Source: Candidatus Uhrbacteria bacterium (GTDB taxonomy: Bacteria > Patescibacteriota > Patescibacteriia > JACQRZ01). Taken from it: 38,417 nt of DNA. The position numbers and the translations under genes were made by a program. Location: contig JACQSC010000005.1 of NCBI GenBank assembly GCA_016206155.1, forward strand, positions 1 to 38,417, given 5' to 3'. Shown piece after piece: positions 1 to 7,425 of the stretch (its first letter is position 1; every line of letters begins with the position of its first letter). The notes below the pieces were generated by a model. That model did no database searches. It saw nothing but the letters and a program-made list of their open reading frames with translations, and was not told where the DNA came from.

Positions 1-25
1 CCCTAACCCCTAACCCCTAACCCCA
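1..25. repeat. CCCCTAA heptanucleotide array before rpsC
   Basis: Tandem CCCCTAA units run from the window edge to 3 bases before the rpsC start codon. The same unit recurs before rpsE, recO, the YbaK-like gene and scpA, so it is a dispersed intergenic repeat and not a replicon end. No Shine-Dalgarno sequence is visible between it and the ATG. The array may continue to the left of the window. Confidence 0.9.
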
Positions 26-27
26 GT

Positions 28-687
28 ATGGGTCACAAAGTACATCCTCGAAGTTTTCGCACGGCAATTTTGTTTGGCTGGGACTCGAAATGGTTCGCAA
101 CCAATGCTGTCTTTCGCGGGAACTTAAAAAAAGATATCCAGATCAAAAAATTTCTGCGCACAGAGCTTGCGAAAGCTGCCGTGTCTAAGATAGAAATTGA
201 GCGTACGACTCATGTGGTAACGCTTACTATCCGCACAGCAAAGCCGGGCGTCGTGATCGGACGGCAAGGCGCTGGAATAGAAGAGATTAAGAACAAGTTG
301 CGAAAGAAATTTTTCGGTTCAGAGAAAGTGACGCTCCATCTCAACGTGATAGAGGTTGAGCGTCCGACACTTGACGCTCAACTCGTCATGCAGGGAATGA
401 TTGAAGAACTTGAAAAGCGCACTCCCTATCGTCGTGTTATGCGGGCTGCGCTCGAACGCGTGCAAAAAGCGGGCGCTCAAGGCGTTAAGGTACGCGTTGG
501 CGGCCGATTGAACGGGGCAGAAATCGCAAAAACAGAAAGTCTGATCGTTGGAAATGTTCCACTGCACACACTGCGCGCCAATATTGATTATGCCCGCGGC
601 GCCGCACGGACCCTTTCGGGGGCTATAGGTGTGAAGGTTTGGATTTATAAAGGGCTGCATTTCGGCGAACACACCGAACGATCATAA
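28..687 (+). CDS. rpsC: 30S ribosomal protein S3 (uS3)
   Basis: S3 binds the head of the 30S subunit and lines the mRNA entry tunnel. The 219-aa product starts MGHKVHP, as S3 normally does. The KH-type RNA-binding region carries the [15 protein letters not shown] loop near residue 75, and the C-terminal domain carries the usual GRLNGAEIA motif near residue 160. Length is normal for the family. It is the first complete gene of a ribosomal cluster read in the standard bacterial order, with rplP 8 nt downstream. The region upstream of its ATG is a CCCCTAA repeat, not a recognisable ribosome binding site. Confidence 0.98.
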   Translation: MGHKVHPRSFRTAILFGWDSKWFATNAVFRGNLKKDIQIKKFLRTELAKAAVSKIEIERTTHVVTLTIRTAKPGVVIGRQGAGIEEIKNKLRKKFFGSEKVTLHLNVIEVERPTLDAQLVMQGMIEELEKRTPYRRVMRAALERVQKAGAQGVKVRVGGRLNGAEIAKTESLIVGNVPLHTLRANIDYARGAARTLSGAIGVKVWIYKGLHFGEHTERS

Positions 688-695
688 ATGACCAT

Positions 696-1130
696 ATGTT
701 ATTTCCCAAGAAGGTAAAACATCGCAAGTGGCAACGAGGCCGTGGAAGAAACCAGGGACGCATTTCTGCGCGTACCGTTCATATCGCTTTTGGGGATTAT
801 GGATTGAAGGCGCTTGAGGAGGCATGGATTACCGCTCGCCAAATTGAGGCGGCGCGTCGCGCAATAACCCGCTCGGTAAAGCGTGGCGGCAAAGTCTGGA
901 TTCGCATTTTTCCCGATCGTCCGGTTACCTTCCATGGAAACGAGAATACTATGGGGGGCGGCAAAGGCGCCGTCGACCATTATGTTGCGGTCATCCGTCC
1001 CGGTGCGGTGCTGTTTGAAATGTCTGGCGTGACGGAGCCGATTGCGCGGGAAGCGCTACGGCTTGCGGGCCATAAGTTTTCAGTTAAGACGACGTTTGTT
1101 AAAAAGGAGGAATGTATGCCCCGCACTTAA
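696..1130 (+). CDS. rplP: 50S ribosomal protein L16 (uL16)
   Basis: L16 sits near the A site and the base of the central protuberance of the 50S subunit. The N-terminus [16 protein letters not shown] is typical and the length (144 aa) is near normal. The last four residues, MPRT, and the stop codon are encoded by the left end of an inverted-repeat element starting at 1119, so the native C-terminus has been overwritten. The RBS-like AAGGAGG at 1104-1110 lies in the 3' end of this gene and was presumably the ribosome binding site of rpmC before the element separated it from that start. Confidence 0.97.
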   Translation: MLFPKKVKHRKWQRGRGRNQGRISARTVHIAFGDYGLKALEEAWITARQIEAARRAITRSVKRGGKVWIRIFPDRPVTFHGNENTMGGGKGAVDHYVAVIRPGAVLFEMSGVTEPIAREALRLAGHKFSVKTTFVKKEECMPRT

Positions 1131-1252
1131 CTCTGATTGCTGCTATTAATCATCCGTCCTATGATATATACTACACACAGCTTATTCATCATTACTTCGA
1201 TTTTCTCTGCTGCCGTGTCGCAGCATAAGGATGATCAGAGTTAAGTGCGGGG
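1119..1252 (+). mobile_element. 134-bp inverted-repeat element, copy 1
   Basis: The ends are a perfect 19-bp inverted repeat starting CCCCGCACTTAACTCTGAT (1119-1137 with 1234-1252). Directly inside, GCTGC (1139-1143) can pair with GCAGC (1220-1224). The element is flanked by TATG on both sides (1115-1118 and 1253-1256), which looks like a 4-bp target duplication, and the right TATG contains the rpmC start codon. It has no coding capacity. Its interior shares CTTATTCATCATTACT and GTGTCGCA with the copies at 3011 and 3822, in the same orientation. It is most likely a MITE-like non-autonomous element. Confidence 0.85.
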
Positions 1253-1253
1253 T

Positions 1254-1448
1254 ATGAAGATCGCCGAATTGCGAGAAAAAACAGAGAAGGAGCTTGAGGC
1301 ACTGTTGGCAGAATCCCGGCGTGCGCTGAGGCAGGCGCGTTTTAAGGTTGCATTCAAACAGCTGAAGAATGTTCGGGAATTGAGGGTACAAAAAACAACG
1401 ATCGCAAGAATTTTTACGCTCACCAAACAAGGAAAAAAGCAATCATAA
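1254..1448 (+). CDS. rpmC: 50S ribosomal protein L29 (uL29)
   Basis: L29 is a small helical-hairpin protein near the exit tunnel of the 50S subunit. The 64-aa product starts MKIAELREKTEKELEALL and has the expected helix with an ELRVQKTTIARI C-terminal half. I start it at the ATG directly after the inverted-repeat element. An upstream in-frame ATG at 1245 lies inside the element's stem and is less likely. The original RBS seems to be stranded 134 bp upstream, so translation must rely on coupling or on the weak GCGGGG in the element's end. rpsQ follows after 3 nt. Confidence 0.95.
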   Translation: MKIAELREKTEKELEALLAESRRALRQARFKVAFKQLKNVRELRVQKTTIARIFTLTKQGKKQS

Positions 1449-1451
1449 TAT

Positions 1452-1718
1452 ATGGACCAAAAAAAGAACCGGCCGCGCACATTTCACGGCACCGTTGTCA
1501 GCGATCAGATGGAGAAGACGATTCTGGTACGTGTTGATCGCACAACGATGCACCCGAAATATAAGAAACGATATACCGTATCGCGGCGGTATCCGGTGCA
1601 TGATGAACACAACCAATACCACGTTGGAGATGAAGTTGTGTTCTGCGAGACGCGTCCGCTGAGCCGTCACAAGCGCTGGCGGGTGACAGGATACTGGAAG
1701 AAAGGAGAGAAGGTATGA
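1452..1718 (+). CDS. rpsQ: 30S ribosomal protein S17 (uS17)
   Basis: S17 is a primary 16S rRNA binder with an OB fold. The 88-aa product contains the family motif [16 protein letters not shown], followed by HPKYKKRY and the [19 protein letters not shown] region. Length is normal. Its stop overlaps the rplN start in the sequence ATGA, so the two are translationally coupled; AAAGGAG near the end of the gene serves rplN. Confidence 0.97.
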   Translation: MDQKKNRPRTFHGTVVSDQMEKTILVRVDRTTMHPKYKKRYTVSRRYPVHDEHNQYHVGDEVVFCETRPLSRHKRWRVTGYWKKGEKV

Positions 1719-2086
1719 TTCAACATCGCACAATGCTTGCGTCGGCTGATAACACGGGCGCGCGGCGCATTCAGTGTATTCGCGTTCTGGGCGGATATCA
1801 AAAGCGCTATGCACGCATCGGCGATGTTATTACGGTAACAATCAAGGAAGCGCTTCCGCATACCTCGGTAAAGAAAGGGGATGTTGCGCACGGGGTTGTC
1901 GTGCGAACGCGGAAAGAGACGCGCCGCAAAGATGGGACGTATGTTCGGTTTGATGACAATGCAGTCGTGCTGATTGATAAGAAAACAAAGGAACCGCGCG
2001 GATCGCGCATCTTTGGACCGGTGGCCCGCGAGCTGCGCGCCAAGGGATTTACGAAAATTATTTCTCTTGCTCCAGAAGTATTGTAG
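1715..2086 (+). CDS. rplN: 50S ribosomal protein L14 (uL14)
   Basis: L14 lies at the subunit interface of the 50S, next to L19. The 123-aa product shows the conserved start [17 protein letters not shown], the [11 protein letters not shown] segment and the late [13 protein letters not shown] motif. Length is standard. The start codon overlaps the rpsQ stop and is preceded by a good AAAGGAGAGAAGG ribosome binding site. rplX follows after 3 nt. Confidence 0.98.
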   Translation: MIQHRTMLASADNTGARRIQCIRVLGGYQKRYARIGDVITVTIKEALPHTSVKKGDVAHGVVVRTRKETRRKDGTYVRFDDNAVVLIDKKTKEPRGSRIFGPVARELRAKGFTKIISLAPEVL

Positions 2087-2089
2087 TAT

Positions 2090-2404
2090 ATGAAAATAAA
2101 AAAGAACGATACGGTAAAAGTGCTTGCAGGAAAAGACCGCGGAAAGACCGGTAAGGTGTTGCGCGCCTATCCATCCGAAGAACGCGTCGTTGTTGAGGGT
2201 GTAAATCTGATCGTAAAGCATGTTCGCGCCCGACGTTCCGGTGAACGAGGACAGCGAATGTATCTTCCCGCGCGCATGCCGATAGGGAAGATTCAGCTGG
2301 TCTGTCCGGGCTGTGGCGCGGCGACCCGCGTCGGTACACGCCGTGCGGAAGGGGCGCGCCAAAAAAGAGAACGCGTTTGTAAGAAATGTAATACAGTGAT
2401 CTAG
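2090..2404 (+). CDS. rplX: 50S ribosomal protein L24 (uL24)
   Basis: L24 is an assembly initiator protein with a KOW motif, seen here as DTVKVLAGKDRGKTGKVL at residues 6-23. The 104-aa product has the RHVRARRSGERG-type middle. The C-terminal third carries CPGC and CKKC pairs (about residues 68 and 97), which suggests a zinc ribbon as in many L24 proteins outside the Proteobacteria. A heptanucleotide array follows before rplE. Confidence 0.96.
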   Translation: MKIKKNDTVKVLAGKDRGKTGKVLRAYPSEERVVVEGVNLIVKHVRARRSGERGQRMYLPARMPIGKIQLVCPGCGAATRVGTRRAEGARQKRERVCKKCNTVI

Positions 2405-2412
2405 ATGTACGA

Positions 2413-2456
2413 TTTGAAAATCTGAAATCTGAAATCTGAAATCTGAAATCTGAAAT
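2413..2456 (+). repeat. TCTGAAA heptanucleotide array before rplE
   Basis: About five tandem TCTGAAA units, with slightly degenerate edges, fill the gap between rplX and rplE and end 5 bases before the rplE ATG. Because the unit is 7 nt long and contains TGA, three consecutive units present a stop codon in all three forward frames. A degenerate relative occurs before rpsH. Confidence 0.9.
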
Positions 2457-2461
2457 TGTTT

Positions 2462-3004
2462 ATGATACATCCATTTGAAGAACGCTACAAAACAGTCGTC
2501 GTTCCCGAACTCAAAAAAAAGTTCGGGTATACAAACCTGTACCAGGTTCCCAAGATTGTGAAGGTTACACTGAATGTCGGATTGGGTCGTGCGTTGAAGG
2601 ACGCTGAGTATAGCGAGGTTGTTGCGGACTCGTTGACGCGCATTACGGGGCAGCGTCCAGTCAAAACGCGCGCAAAGAAATCAATTGCAGGCTTTAAAAT
2701 CCGAGAGGGTCTAGTGATTGGGATGAAGGTAACGCTTCGCAAGGCGCGCATGCTTGACTTTTTGCAGAAAGTGGTTACCTTTGCATTGCCTCGCGTTCGC
2801 GATTTTCGCGGACTCGATCTCAAGGCAGTCGACCAGAAGGGCAACCTTTCGATCGGTTTTCGCGAGTCCTCCGCGTTTCCTGAGGTGAAATCTGATGAAC
2901 TGGAAAAAATGCATGGACTTGAAGTGACGATTACGACGAATGCGAAAAGCCGTGAAGCAGGCATCGCATTATTTGCATTATTAGGATTTCCGTTTAAAAA
3001 ATAA
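2462..3004 (+). CDS. rplE: 50S ribosomal protein L5 (uL5)
   Basis: L5 binds 5S rRNA in the central protuberance and contacts P-site tRNA. The 180-aa product begins MIHPFEERYK, has the VPKIVKVTLNVGLG segment, the ITGQRPVKTRAKKSIAGFKIREG motif region and the C-terminal TTNAKSREAGIALFALLGFPF. I use the ATG at 2462; the in-frame TTG at 2456 lies in the repeat array. No Shine-Dalgarno sequence is evident. Confidence 0.97.
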   Translation: MIHPFEERYKTVVVPELKKKFGYTNLYQVPKIVKVTLNVGLGRALKDAEYSEVVADSLTRITGQRPVKTRAKKSIAGFKIREGLVIGMKVTLRKARMLDFLQKVVTFALPRVRDFRGLDLKAVDQKGNLSIGFRESSAFPEVKSDELEKMHGLEVTITTNAKSREAGIALFALLGFPFKK

Positions 3005-3010
3005 TGTATG

Positions 3011-3145
3011 CTCCGCACTTAACTCTGATTGGTGCTCTGAAATTTCCACATTTATGATCACAATAAACCACTCTTATTCATCATTACTCGCTTCGTCTTA
3101 CTGTGCGTGTCGCACCAGGGGGATGAATCAGAGTTAAGTGCGGAG
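3011..3145 (+). mobile_element. 135-bp inverted-repeat element, copy 2
   Basis: The ends are a perfect 20-bp inverted repeat starting CTCCGCACTTAACTCTGATT (3011-3030 with 3126-3145). GGTGC (3031-3035) pairs with GCACC (3112-3116) inside it. TATG flanks both sides (3007-3010 and 3146-3149), and the right one contains the rpsN start codon. Compared with copy 1, paired positions have changed together (CTCC/GGAG against CCCC/GGGG, and GGTGC/GCACC against GCTGC/GCAGC). The interior is nearly identical to copy 3. Confidence 0.87.
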
Positions 3146-3146
3146 T

Positions 3147-3341
3147 ATGGCAACTGTTGCGCAAATTGTTAAATCACGACGCTCGCTTACCAAGCCTAAA
3201 TATTCAACGCGCATTGTGCGACGCTGCTGGCGTTGTGGGCGCAATCACGGCTATCTTCGCAAGTTTGATCTCTGCCGTATTTGCTTCCGCGAGCTTGCTC
3301 AGAATGGAGCGATTCCAGGAGTGCGCAAAAGCAGCTGGTAA
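3147..3341 (+). CDS. rpsN: 30S ribosomal protein S14 type Z (uS14)
   Basis: S14 binds 16S rRNA in the head of the 30S subunit. The 64-aa product is the short zinc-binding form. It has CWRCGR and CRICFR pairs about residues 27-45, followed by the conserved C-terminal [10 protein letters not shown] start it at the ATG touching the right end of inverted-repeat element copy 2. Gene order (after rplE, before rpsH) is standard. Confidence 0.97.
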   Translation: MATVAQIVKSRRSLTKPKYSTRIVRRCWRCGRNHGYLRKFDLCRICFRELAQNGAIPGVRKSSW

Positions 3342-3431
3342 AAATAATTTCAAATTGCAAATTTTTCATTGCAAAATGTAAATCATCCTCAATCATAAAT
3401 CTGAAATTTGAAATTTGAAATCTGAAATGGT
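3342..3431 (+). repeat. Degenerate TTTGAAA/TCTGAAA repeats before rpsH
   Basis: The 90-nt gap between rpsN and rpsH is AT-rich. It ends in a run of imperfect heptamers (TCTGAAA, TTTGAAA, TTTGAAA, TCTGAAA, about 3392-3428), 3-4 bases before the ATG. It resembles the array before rplE but is more diverged. AATTTGCAATTTGAAAT-like short inverted words earlier in the gap may be further decayed units. Confidence 0.75.
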
Positions 3432-3821
3432 ATGACAGATCCAATAGCAGACATGATATCCCGCGTTCGAAACGCAAGCATTGTTCACAAAGAACGCGTG
3501 ACGATGCCCACATCCCGCCTAAAGACGGCGATTGCCGGCGTGCTCAAGGAAGAGGGATATATCGAAGACTATTCCGTGACGGAGGGCGCGCGCGGCGAGC
3601 TGTCGATTACCCTTCGCTATACGGCGAACCGCATTCCGGCAATCCATTCATTGAGGCGTGTGAGTAAGCCGGGAAGCCGAATGTATGCGAATACCGAGTC
3701 GTTGCCGGTTGTACAGCAGAATATGGGTATCGCAATCCTTTCGACATCGAAGGGAGTGATGAGTAATCGAGAAGCGCGCGAGCAGCGTATTGGCGGCGAA
3801 GTTCTTATGTTTGTCAGTTAA
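3432..3821 (+). CDS. rpsH: 30S ribosomal protein S8 (uS8)
   Basis: S8 is a primary binder of the 16S central domain. The 129-aa product starts MTDPIADMISRVRNAS and ends with the family signature GIAILSTSKGVMSNREAREQRIGGEVL. Length is normal. Its TAA stop (3819-3821) directly touches the left end of inverted-repeat element copy 3. Confidence 0.98.
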   Translation: MTDPIADMISRVRNASIVHKERVTMPTSRLKTAIAGVLKEEGYIEDYSVTEGARGELSITLRYTANRIPAIHSLRRVSKPGSRMYANTESLPVVQQNMGIAILSTSKGVMSNREAREQRIGGEVLMFVS

Positions 3822-3956
3822 CCCCGCACTTAACTCTGATTGGTGCTCTGAAATCTCCACATCTATGATCACAATTAACCACTCTTATTCATCATTACTC
3901 GTTTCGCCTTCCTGTTCGTGTCGCACCAGGGGGATGAATCAGAGTTAAGTGCGGGG
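3822..3956 (+). mobile_element. 135-bp inverted-repeat element, copy 3
   Basis: The ends are a perfect 20-bp inverted repeat starting CCCCGCACTTAACTCTGATT (3822-3841 with 3937-3956). GGTGC (3842-3846) can pair with GCACC (3923-3927). It fills the whole gap between rpsH and rplF, and the rplF ATG begins one base after its right end. The left flank is TTAA and the right flank TATG, so the target duplication seen for copies 1 and 2 is not evident. It differs from copy 2 at only a handful of interior positions. Confidence 0.86.
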
Positions 3957-3957
3957 T

Positions 3958-4509
3958 ATGTCACGTATTGGAAAACAATTGATCCCCATTCCTAACGGCG
4001 TACAGTTCACGGTGAGTGAGCAGGAGGTGCGCGTGAAGGGACCGAAAGGTGAGCTCGTTCAAGCGCTTCATCCGTTGGTGCGTTGCATGCAGGAGAACGG
4101 AACAATTTTTGTATCTGTTCTCAATCCAGACGAAAAAAATCAGCGCGCGCTCTGGGGGCTGTTCCAGCGCCTTGTGGCTAATATGGTGCAGGGGGTAACG
4201 GTAGGATTCTCGAAATCTCTTGAAGTAAACGGTGTCGGATTTAAAGTGGCGGTGTCGGGCAACCAGCTTACGCTTTCGCTAGGGTTCTCGCATCCGGTGA
4301 CCTTTGTCCTTCCTCAGGGTGTTATCGGGATGGTCGAGAAAAACGTGATTACCGTGAGTGGCGCGGATAAGCAAGTTGTTGGAGAAACCGCCGCTCGCAT
4401 CCGTGCACTGAAAAAGCCGGAGCCATACAAGGGAAAAGGAATCAAATATACCAACGAATCAATCCGCCGTAAAGCAGGAAAGGCAGGCAAAGCCGGCGGT
4501 AAGAAATAA
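3958..4509 (+). CDS. rplF: 50S ribosomal protein L6 (uL6)
   Basis: L6 lies near the factor-binding region of the 50S subunit. The 183-aa product begins MSRIGKQLIPIPNGV and ends with the L6 signature PEPYKGKGIKYTNESIRRKAGKAG. Two L6 repeats are recognisable. I start it at the ATG right after inverted-repeat element copy 3; the in-frame ATG at 3949 lies inside the element's stem. rplR follows after 6 nt. Confidence 0.97.
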   Translation: MSRIGKQLIPIPNGVQFTVSEQEVRVKGPKGELVQALHPLVRCMQENGTIFVSVLNPDEKNQRALWGLFQRLVANMVQGVTVGFSKSLEVNGVGFKVAVSGNQLTLSLGFSHPVTFVLPQGVIGMVEKNVITVSGADKQVVGETAARIRALKKPEPYKGKGIKYTNESIRRKAGKAGKAGGKK

Positions 4510-4515
4510 GGCGAT

Positions 4516-4866
4516 ATGAAACAGACGACAAACAAGCAATCACGAAAAGCGCGCATACGAGCAAAAATTTCAGGTACCGCAGCGCGTCCTCGCCTCTCGG
4601 TGAGCCGCGGGAGCGCGACAACACTTCTTCAGCTTATTGATGATACTCTTGGGCGCGTTCTTGCAAGCGCGTCAGAGCGAGAACTTCCTGCATCGGAGAA
4701 AAAAAAGACAAAGACTGAACGCGCTTACGCTTTGGGTCTTCTGATCGCACAGAAGGCATCGACAAAAGGGGTTGCCGCCGTTGTATTTGATCGTGGCGGC
4801 AATGCCTATCATGGGCGTGTGCGTGCGGCTGCGGATGGTGCGCGAGAGGGAGGACTTAAATTCTAG
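4516..4866 (+). CDS. rplR: 50S ribosomal protein L18 (uL18)
   Basis: L18 attaches 5S rRNA to the 50S subunit. The 116-aa product has the expected basic N-terminus, the RPRLSVSRGSATTLLQLIDD segment and the C-terminal VVFDRGGNAYHGRVRAAADGAREGGLKF. Length is normal. After the gene comes a 68-nt gap with a G-rich stretch and a CCCCTAA array before rpsE. Confidence 0.97.
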   Translation: MKQTTNKQSRKARIRAKISGTAARPRLSVSRGSATTLLQLIDDTLGRVLASASERELPASEKKKTKTERAYALGLLIAQKASTKGVAAVVFDRGGNAYHGRVRAAADGAREGGLKF

Positions 4867-4867
4867 C

Positions 4868-4930
4868 TTATAGGGATTAGGGTCTAGGGACTAGTTTTAC
4901 TAACCCCTAACCCCTAACCCCTAACCCCTA
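4868..4930 (+). repeat. G-rich arm plus CCCCTAA array before rpsE
   Basis: The array of about four CCCCTAA units (4900-4930) ends 4 bases before the rpsE ATG. Uniquely among the arrays, it is preceded by a partly complementary G-rich stretch (TAGGGATTAGGGTCTAGGGA, near 4871-4890) and the short spacer CTAGTTTTAC. In RNA or single-stranded DNA the two could fold into an imperfect hairpin directly upstream of the start codon. Confidence 0.85.
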
Positions 4931-4934
4931 TAGT

Positions 4935-5507
4935 ATGGCTGACGAAAAAAAACAAAAACCAGAAGAGCGAGATCAACGAGGGCCGCGGCGCGGAAGGCGC
5001 GACGCCCGTTCCACCCCTGAGGAAAAAGAATTTGACCAGCGCATTATTGATCTTGCGCGCGTGACGCGCGTGATGGCAGGCGGGAAGCGCATGCGATTTC
5101 GTGCCTGTGTTGTGGTTGGAGACAAGAAGGGACGTCTCGGTTACGGCTTAGGCAAGGGCGCCGATGTAACGATGGCGGTCCAGAAAGCCGCAAACAGAGC
5201 GCGGCGCGATGTCATCGCCGTTCCCATTGTTAAAGAGACGATCCCACATGAGTTGCGCGTAAAGGTTAAGGCGGCGCGGCTTCTTCTCAAGCCTGCGCCA
5301 AAAGGAACGGGTGTCGTTGCCGGCGGCGCCATTCGCCAAGCTCTTGAACTGTCCGGTGTTGGAAATATTGTTGCAAAAGTGTACGGCTCAAAAAACAAGA
5401 TTAACAACGTCCGCGCATTGTTTGCCGCATTAAAAAAGCTGACCGAATCGATGGAGAAGCGCACCCTCTTGCCCGTTCGACACAAGAACGCCACACCATC
5501 AACATAG
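4935..5507 (+). CDS. rpsE: 30S ribosomal protein S5 (uS5)
   Basis: S5 acts in decoding fidelity and lines the mRNA entry site. The 190-aa product has a charged N-terminal extension of about 33 residues, then the double-stranded-RNA-binding-like domain (VTRVMAGGKRMRFRACVVVGDKKGRLGYG) and the C-terminal domain with AGGAIRQALELSGVGNIVAKVYGSKN. It is followed by rplO with no rpmD (L30) between, which is unusual for bacteria outside the CPR and a few other groups. Confidence 0.97.
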   Translation: MADEKKQKPEERDQRGPRRGRRDARSTPEEKEFDQRIIDLARVTRVMAGGKRMRFRACVVVGDKKGRLGYGLGKGADVTMAVQKAANRARRDVIAVPIVKETIPHELRVKVKAARLLLKPAPKGTGVVAGGAIRQALELSGVGNIVAKVYGSKNKINNVRALFAALKKLTESMEKRTLLPVRHKNATPST

Positions 5508-5514
5508 AACATAT

Positions 5515-6012
5515 ATGGAGCTTCACACCCTCAAACCGTTTAAGGGATCAAAAAAAACAAGGAAGCGCATTGGCCGCGGGCTCGGCTCTGGCCACGGCGC
5601 CTATTCAACGCGAGGTATTAAGGGGCAGCGCGCGCGCAGCGGCGGATCAAAAGGGCTCAAAGCGCGGGGATTGAAAATGTTTTTGCTTCGCGTTCCAAAA
5701 AGCAGAGGATTCAAGAGTATTCACGAGAAATCGGTTGGTATCAACCTTGATGTTCTCGAGAAGCATTTTGACACGAATGCTACTGTTTCCCCCGACACAC
5801 TGGTGGGTAAGGGGATTGTTCGCCTTAAGGGCTCCAAGCGGAAGGGGACGCCGCCCGCCATAAAAATTCTTGGCAATGGAACGCTCTCCAAAAAGCTTAC
5901 GCTTTCCGGGCTGATGATATCTGCATCAGCGCGCAAAAAGGTTGAGACCGCAGGCGGAACCATTGAAATGCGAAGCCCTAAAGAAAAGCCAAAAAAGAAA
6001 AAGAGCGCCTAG
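5515..6012 (+). CDS. rplO: 50S ribosomal protein L15 (uL15)
   Basis: L15 is a late-assembling 50S protein with an extended N-terminus. The 165-aa product begins MELHTLKPFKGSKKTRKRIG and has the glycine/arginine-rich GRGLGSGHGAYSTRGIKGQRAR segment. The C-terminal globular domain ends in a lysine-rich tail. It sits directly between rpsE and secY, the usual place apart from the missing rpmD. Confidence 0.96.
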   Translation: MELHTLKPFKGSKKTRKRIGRGLGSGHGAYSTRGIKGQRARSGGSKGLKARGLKMFLLRVPKSRGFKSIHEKSVGINLDVLEKHFDTNATVSPDTLVGKGIVRLKGSKRKGTPPAIKILGNGTLSKKLTLSGLMISASARKKVETAGGTIEMRSPKEKPKKKKSA

Positions 6013-6016
6013 TGAT

Positions 6017-7288
6017 ATGTGGAAAAAACTGTTTTCAATCTGGCAGCTTCCTGACTTGCGAAACAAAATTCTCTTTGTTCTTGCAATGCTTGTGATATTC
6101 CGCGTTGCGGCGGCCATTCCTATTCCCGGTGTTGATACGGCAAACCTCAAGAATTTTTTTCAGGACAGCCAACTCTTTGGTTTGCTGAATATTTTTTCAG
6201 GCGGAGGGCTTGAGCGATTTTCGATTGTCGCAATGGGTGTCGCGCCCTATATTACCGCATCGATCATTTTCCAGCTTCTTGTTATGATCGTTCCAAAGCT
6301 TGAAGCATTGCAAAAAGAAGGTGAGTACGGCCGCCAGAAAATCAATCAATATACCCGATACCTCACGGTGCCGTTAAGTCTTCTTCAGGCTTACGGACTT
6401 ATTGCCCTTCTGCGCCAATCACCCAAGCCGGTTTTTGGCAGCCTTGATCCTTTTGCCATGGCGCTCATGATTCTTACGCTTACGGCAGGTACGGTTTTCT
6501 TAATGTGGATTGGAGAGCTTATATCAGAGAAGAAGGTCGGGAATGGCATCTCGCTCTTGATTTTTGCCGGCATTATCGCCGGCTTGCCGTCGGCGCTGCG
6601 CACATTTGAGGTTCTTGATCAATCGCAGCTATTCAACCTTGCCGCGTTTTTTGTTGTGGGGCTCTTGACCATCGTGCTTGTTATTATCATGACGGAGGGC
6701 CAGCGGAATATTCCCGTGACCTATGCCCGACGCGTACGCGGCATGAGTATGGGGGGTGTTGATACGCATCTCCCAATCCGTGTGAGCCAGGCGGGTGTGA
6801 TCCCCATTATTTTTGCGATCTCTGTCATTCTGTTCCCTCCGACGCTCGCGCAGTTTTTTATCGGCGCAAAAACGCAATTTATTGCAGACGGCGCGCGCGC
6901 GGTGATCGCATTTTTTAACGATACCACAGCCTATGGCGTCTTGTATTTCCTCTTAGTGATTGCGTTTACGTACTTCTATACGACCGTTATTTTTAAGCCG
7001 GACCAGATCTCGGAAAATCTTCAAAAGCAAGGCGGGTTTATTCCGGGCATCCGTCCCGGCAGGCCTACCGCGGAATTTTTACAACACACCTCCCATAAAC
7101 TGATCTTTCCGGCAGCTATTTTTTTCGGCGGCATTGCCGTGCTGCCTCTCGTTGTGCAAGAATTCACCGGCATTACGTCCCTTGCAGTGGGTGGTACGAG
7201 CCTTTTGATTGTCGTTTCGGTTGCCATTGAGACATTCAAGCAGATTGAAGCACAGCTGACCGCGCGCGATTACGAAGAGTTTCTGTAG
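6017..7288 (+). CDS. secY: Protein translocase subunit SecY
   Basis: SecY forms the protein-conducting channel in the cytoplasmic membrane, together with SecE and SecG. The 423-aa product has ten predictable hydrophobic segments. It begins MWKKLFSIWQLPDLRNKI and shows the family segments FRVAAAIPIPGVD (plug and first periplasmic region), GVAPYITASIIFQLL, the cytoplasmic loop QRNIPVTYARRV, and the C-terminal KQGGFIPGIRPGRPTAEFL. I use the ATG at 6017, since upstream in-frame starts lie within rplO. A terminator follows; adk, often next to secY, is absent. Confidence 0.97.
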   Translation: MWKKLFSIWQLPDLRNKILFVLAMLVIFRVAAAIPIPGVDTANLKNFFQDSQLFGLLNIFSGGGLERFSIVAMGVAPYITASIIFQLLVMIVPKLEALQKEGEYGRQKINQYTRYLTVPLSLLQAYGLIALLRQSPKPVFGSLDPFAMALMILTLTAGTVFLMWIGELISEKKVGNGISLLIFAGIIAGLPSALRTFEVLDQSQLFNLAAFFVVGLLTIVLVIIMTEGQRNIPVTYARRVRGMSMGGVDTHLPIRVSQAGVIPIIFAISVILFPPTLAQFFIGAKTQFIADGARAVIAFFNDTTAYGVLYFLLVIAFTYFYTTVIFKPDQISENLQKQGGFIPGIRPGRPTAEFLQHTSHKLIFPAAIFFGGIAVLPLVVQEFTGITSLAVGGTSLLIVVSVAIETFKQIEAQLTARDYEEFL

Positions 7289-7306
7289 AGATCCAGGAAG
7301 AAAATG

Positions 7307-7332
7307 ATCCTTGTGTAAGCAGGGATTTTTTT
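7307..7332 (+). terminator. Rho-independent terminator after secY
   Basis: ATCCTTG (7307-7313) pairs with CAGGGAT (7320-7326), with one G-U pair in RNA, and a run of Ts follows. It closes the ribosomal protein/secY operon before the independently promoted toxin-antitoxin pair. Confidence 0.75.
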
Positions 7333-7368
7333 GTACCCTGAATAGGATCTCTGCTGATGGGCGGTGGA

Positions 7369-7406
7369 TTGACAAAGGAACAAGAGTAATATATAATAGT
7401 ATTATA
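7369..7406 (+). promoter_or_regulatory. Consensus sigma70 promoter with palindromic operator for the TA pair
   Basis: TTGACA (7369-7374) and TATAAT (7392-7397) are separated by exactly 17 nt, a perfect consensus match. The -10 box forms the left half of the perfect palindrome TATAATAGTATTATA (7392-7406), and further AT-rich near-palindromic sequence follows. This is the expected layout for autorepression by an RHH antitoxin. Confidence 0.85.
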
Positions 7407-7425
7407 AATTATTATATTTTTCTCT

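Noticed and set aside
1-25. Telomere-like repeat at the window edge as the end of a linear replicon
   Set aside because: The same heptamers occur at four internal places next to start codons.
1667-2470. Long antisense frame opposite rplN and rplX
   Set aside because: Shadow of highly conserved ribosomal genes; no start signal and no recognisable product.
5942-6016. Upstream start for secY inside rplO
   Set aside because: The SecY family start MWKKLFSIWQLP begins at 6017.
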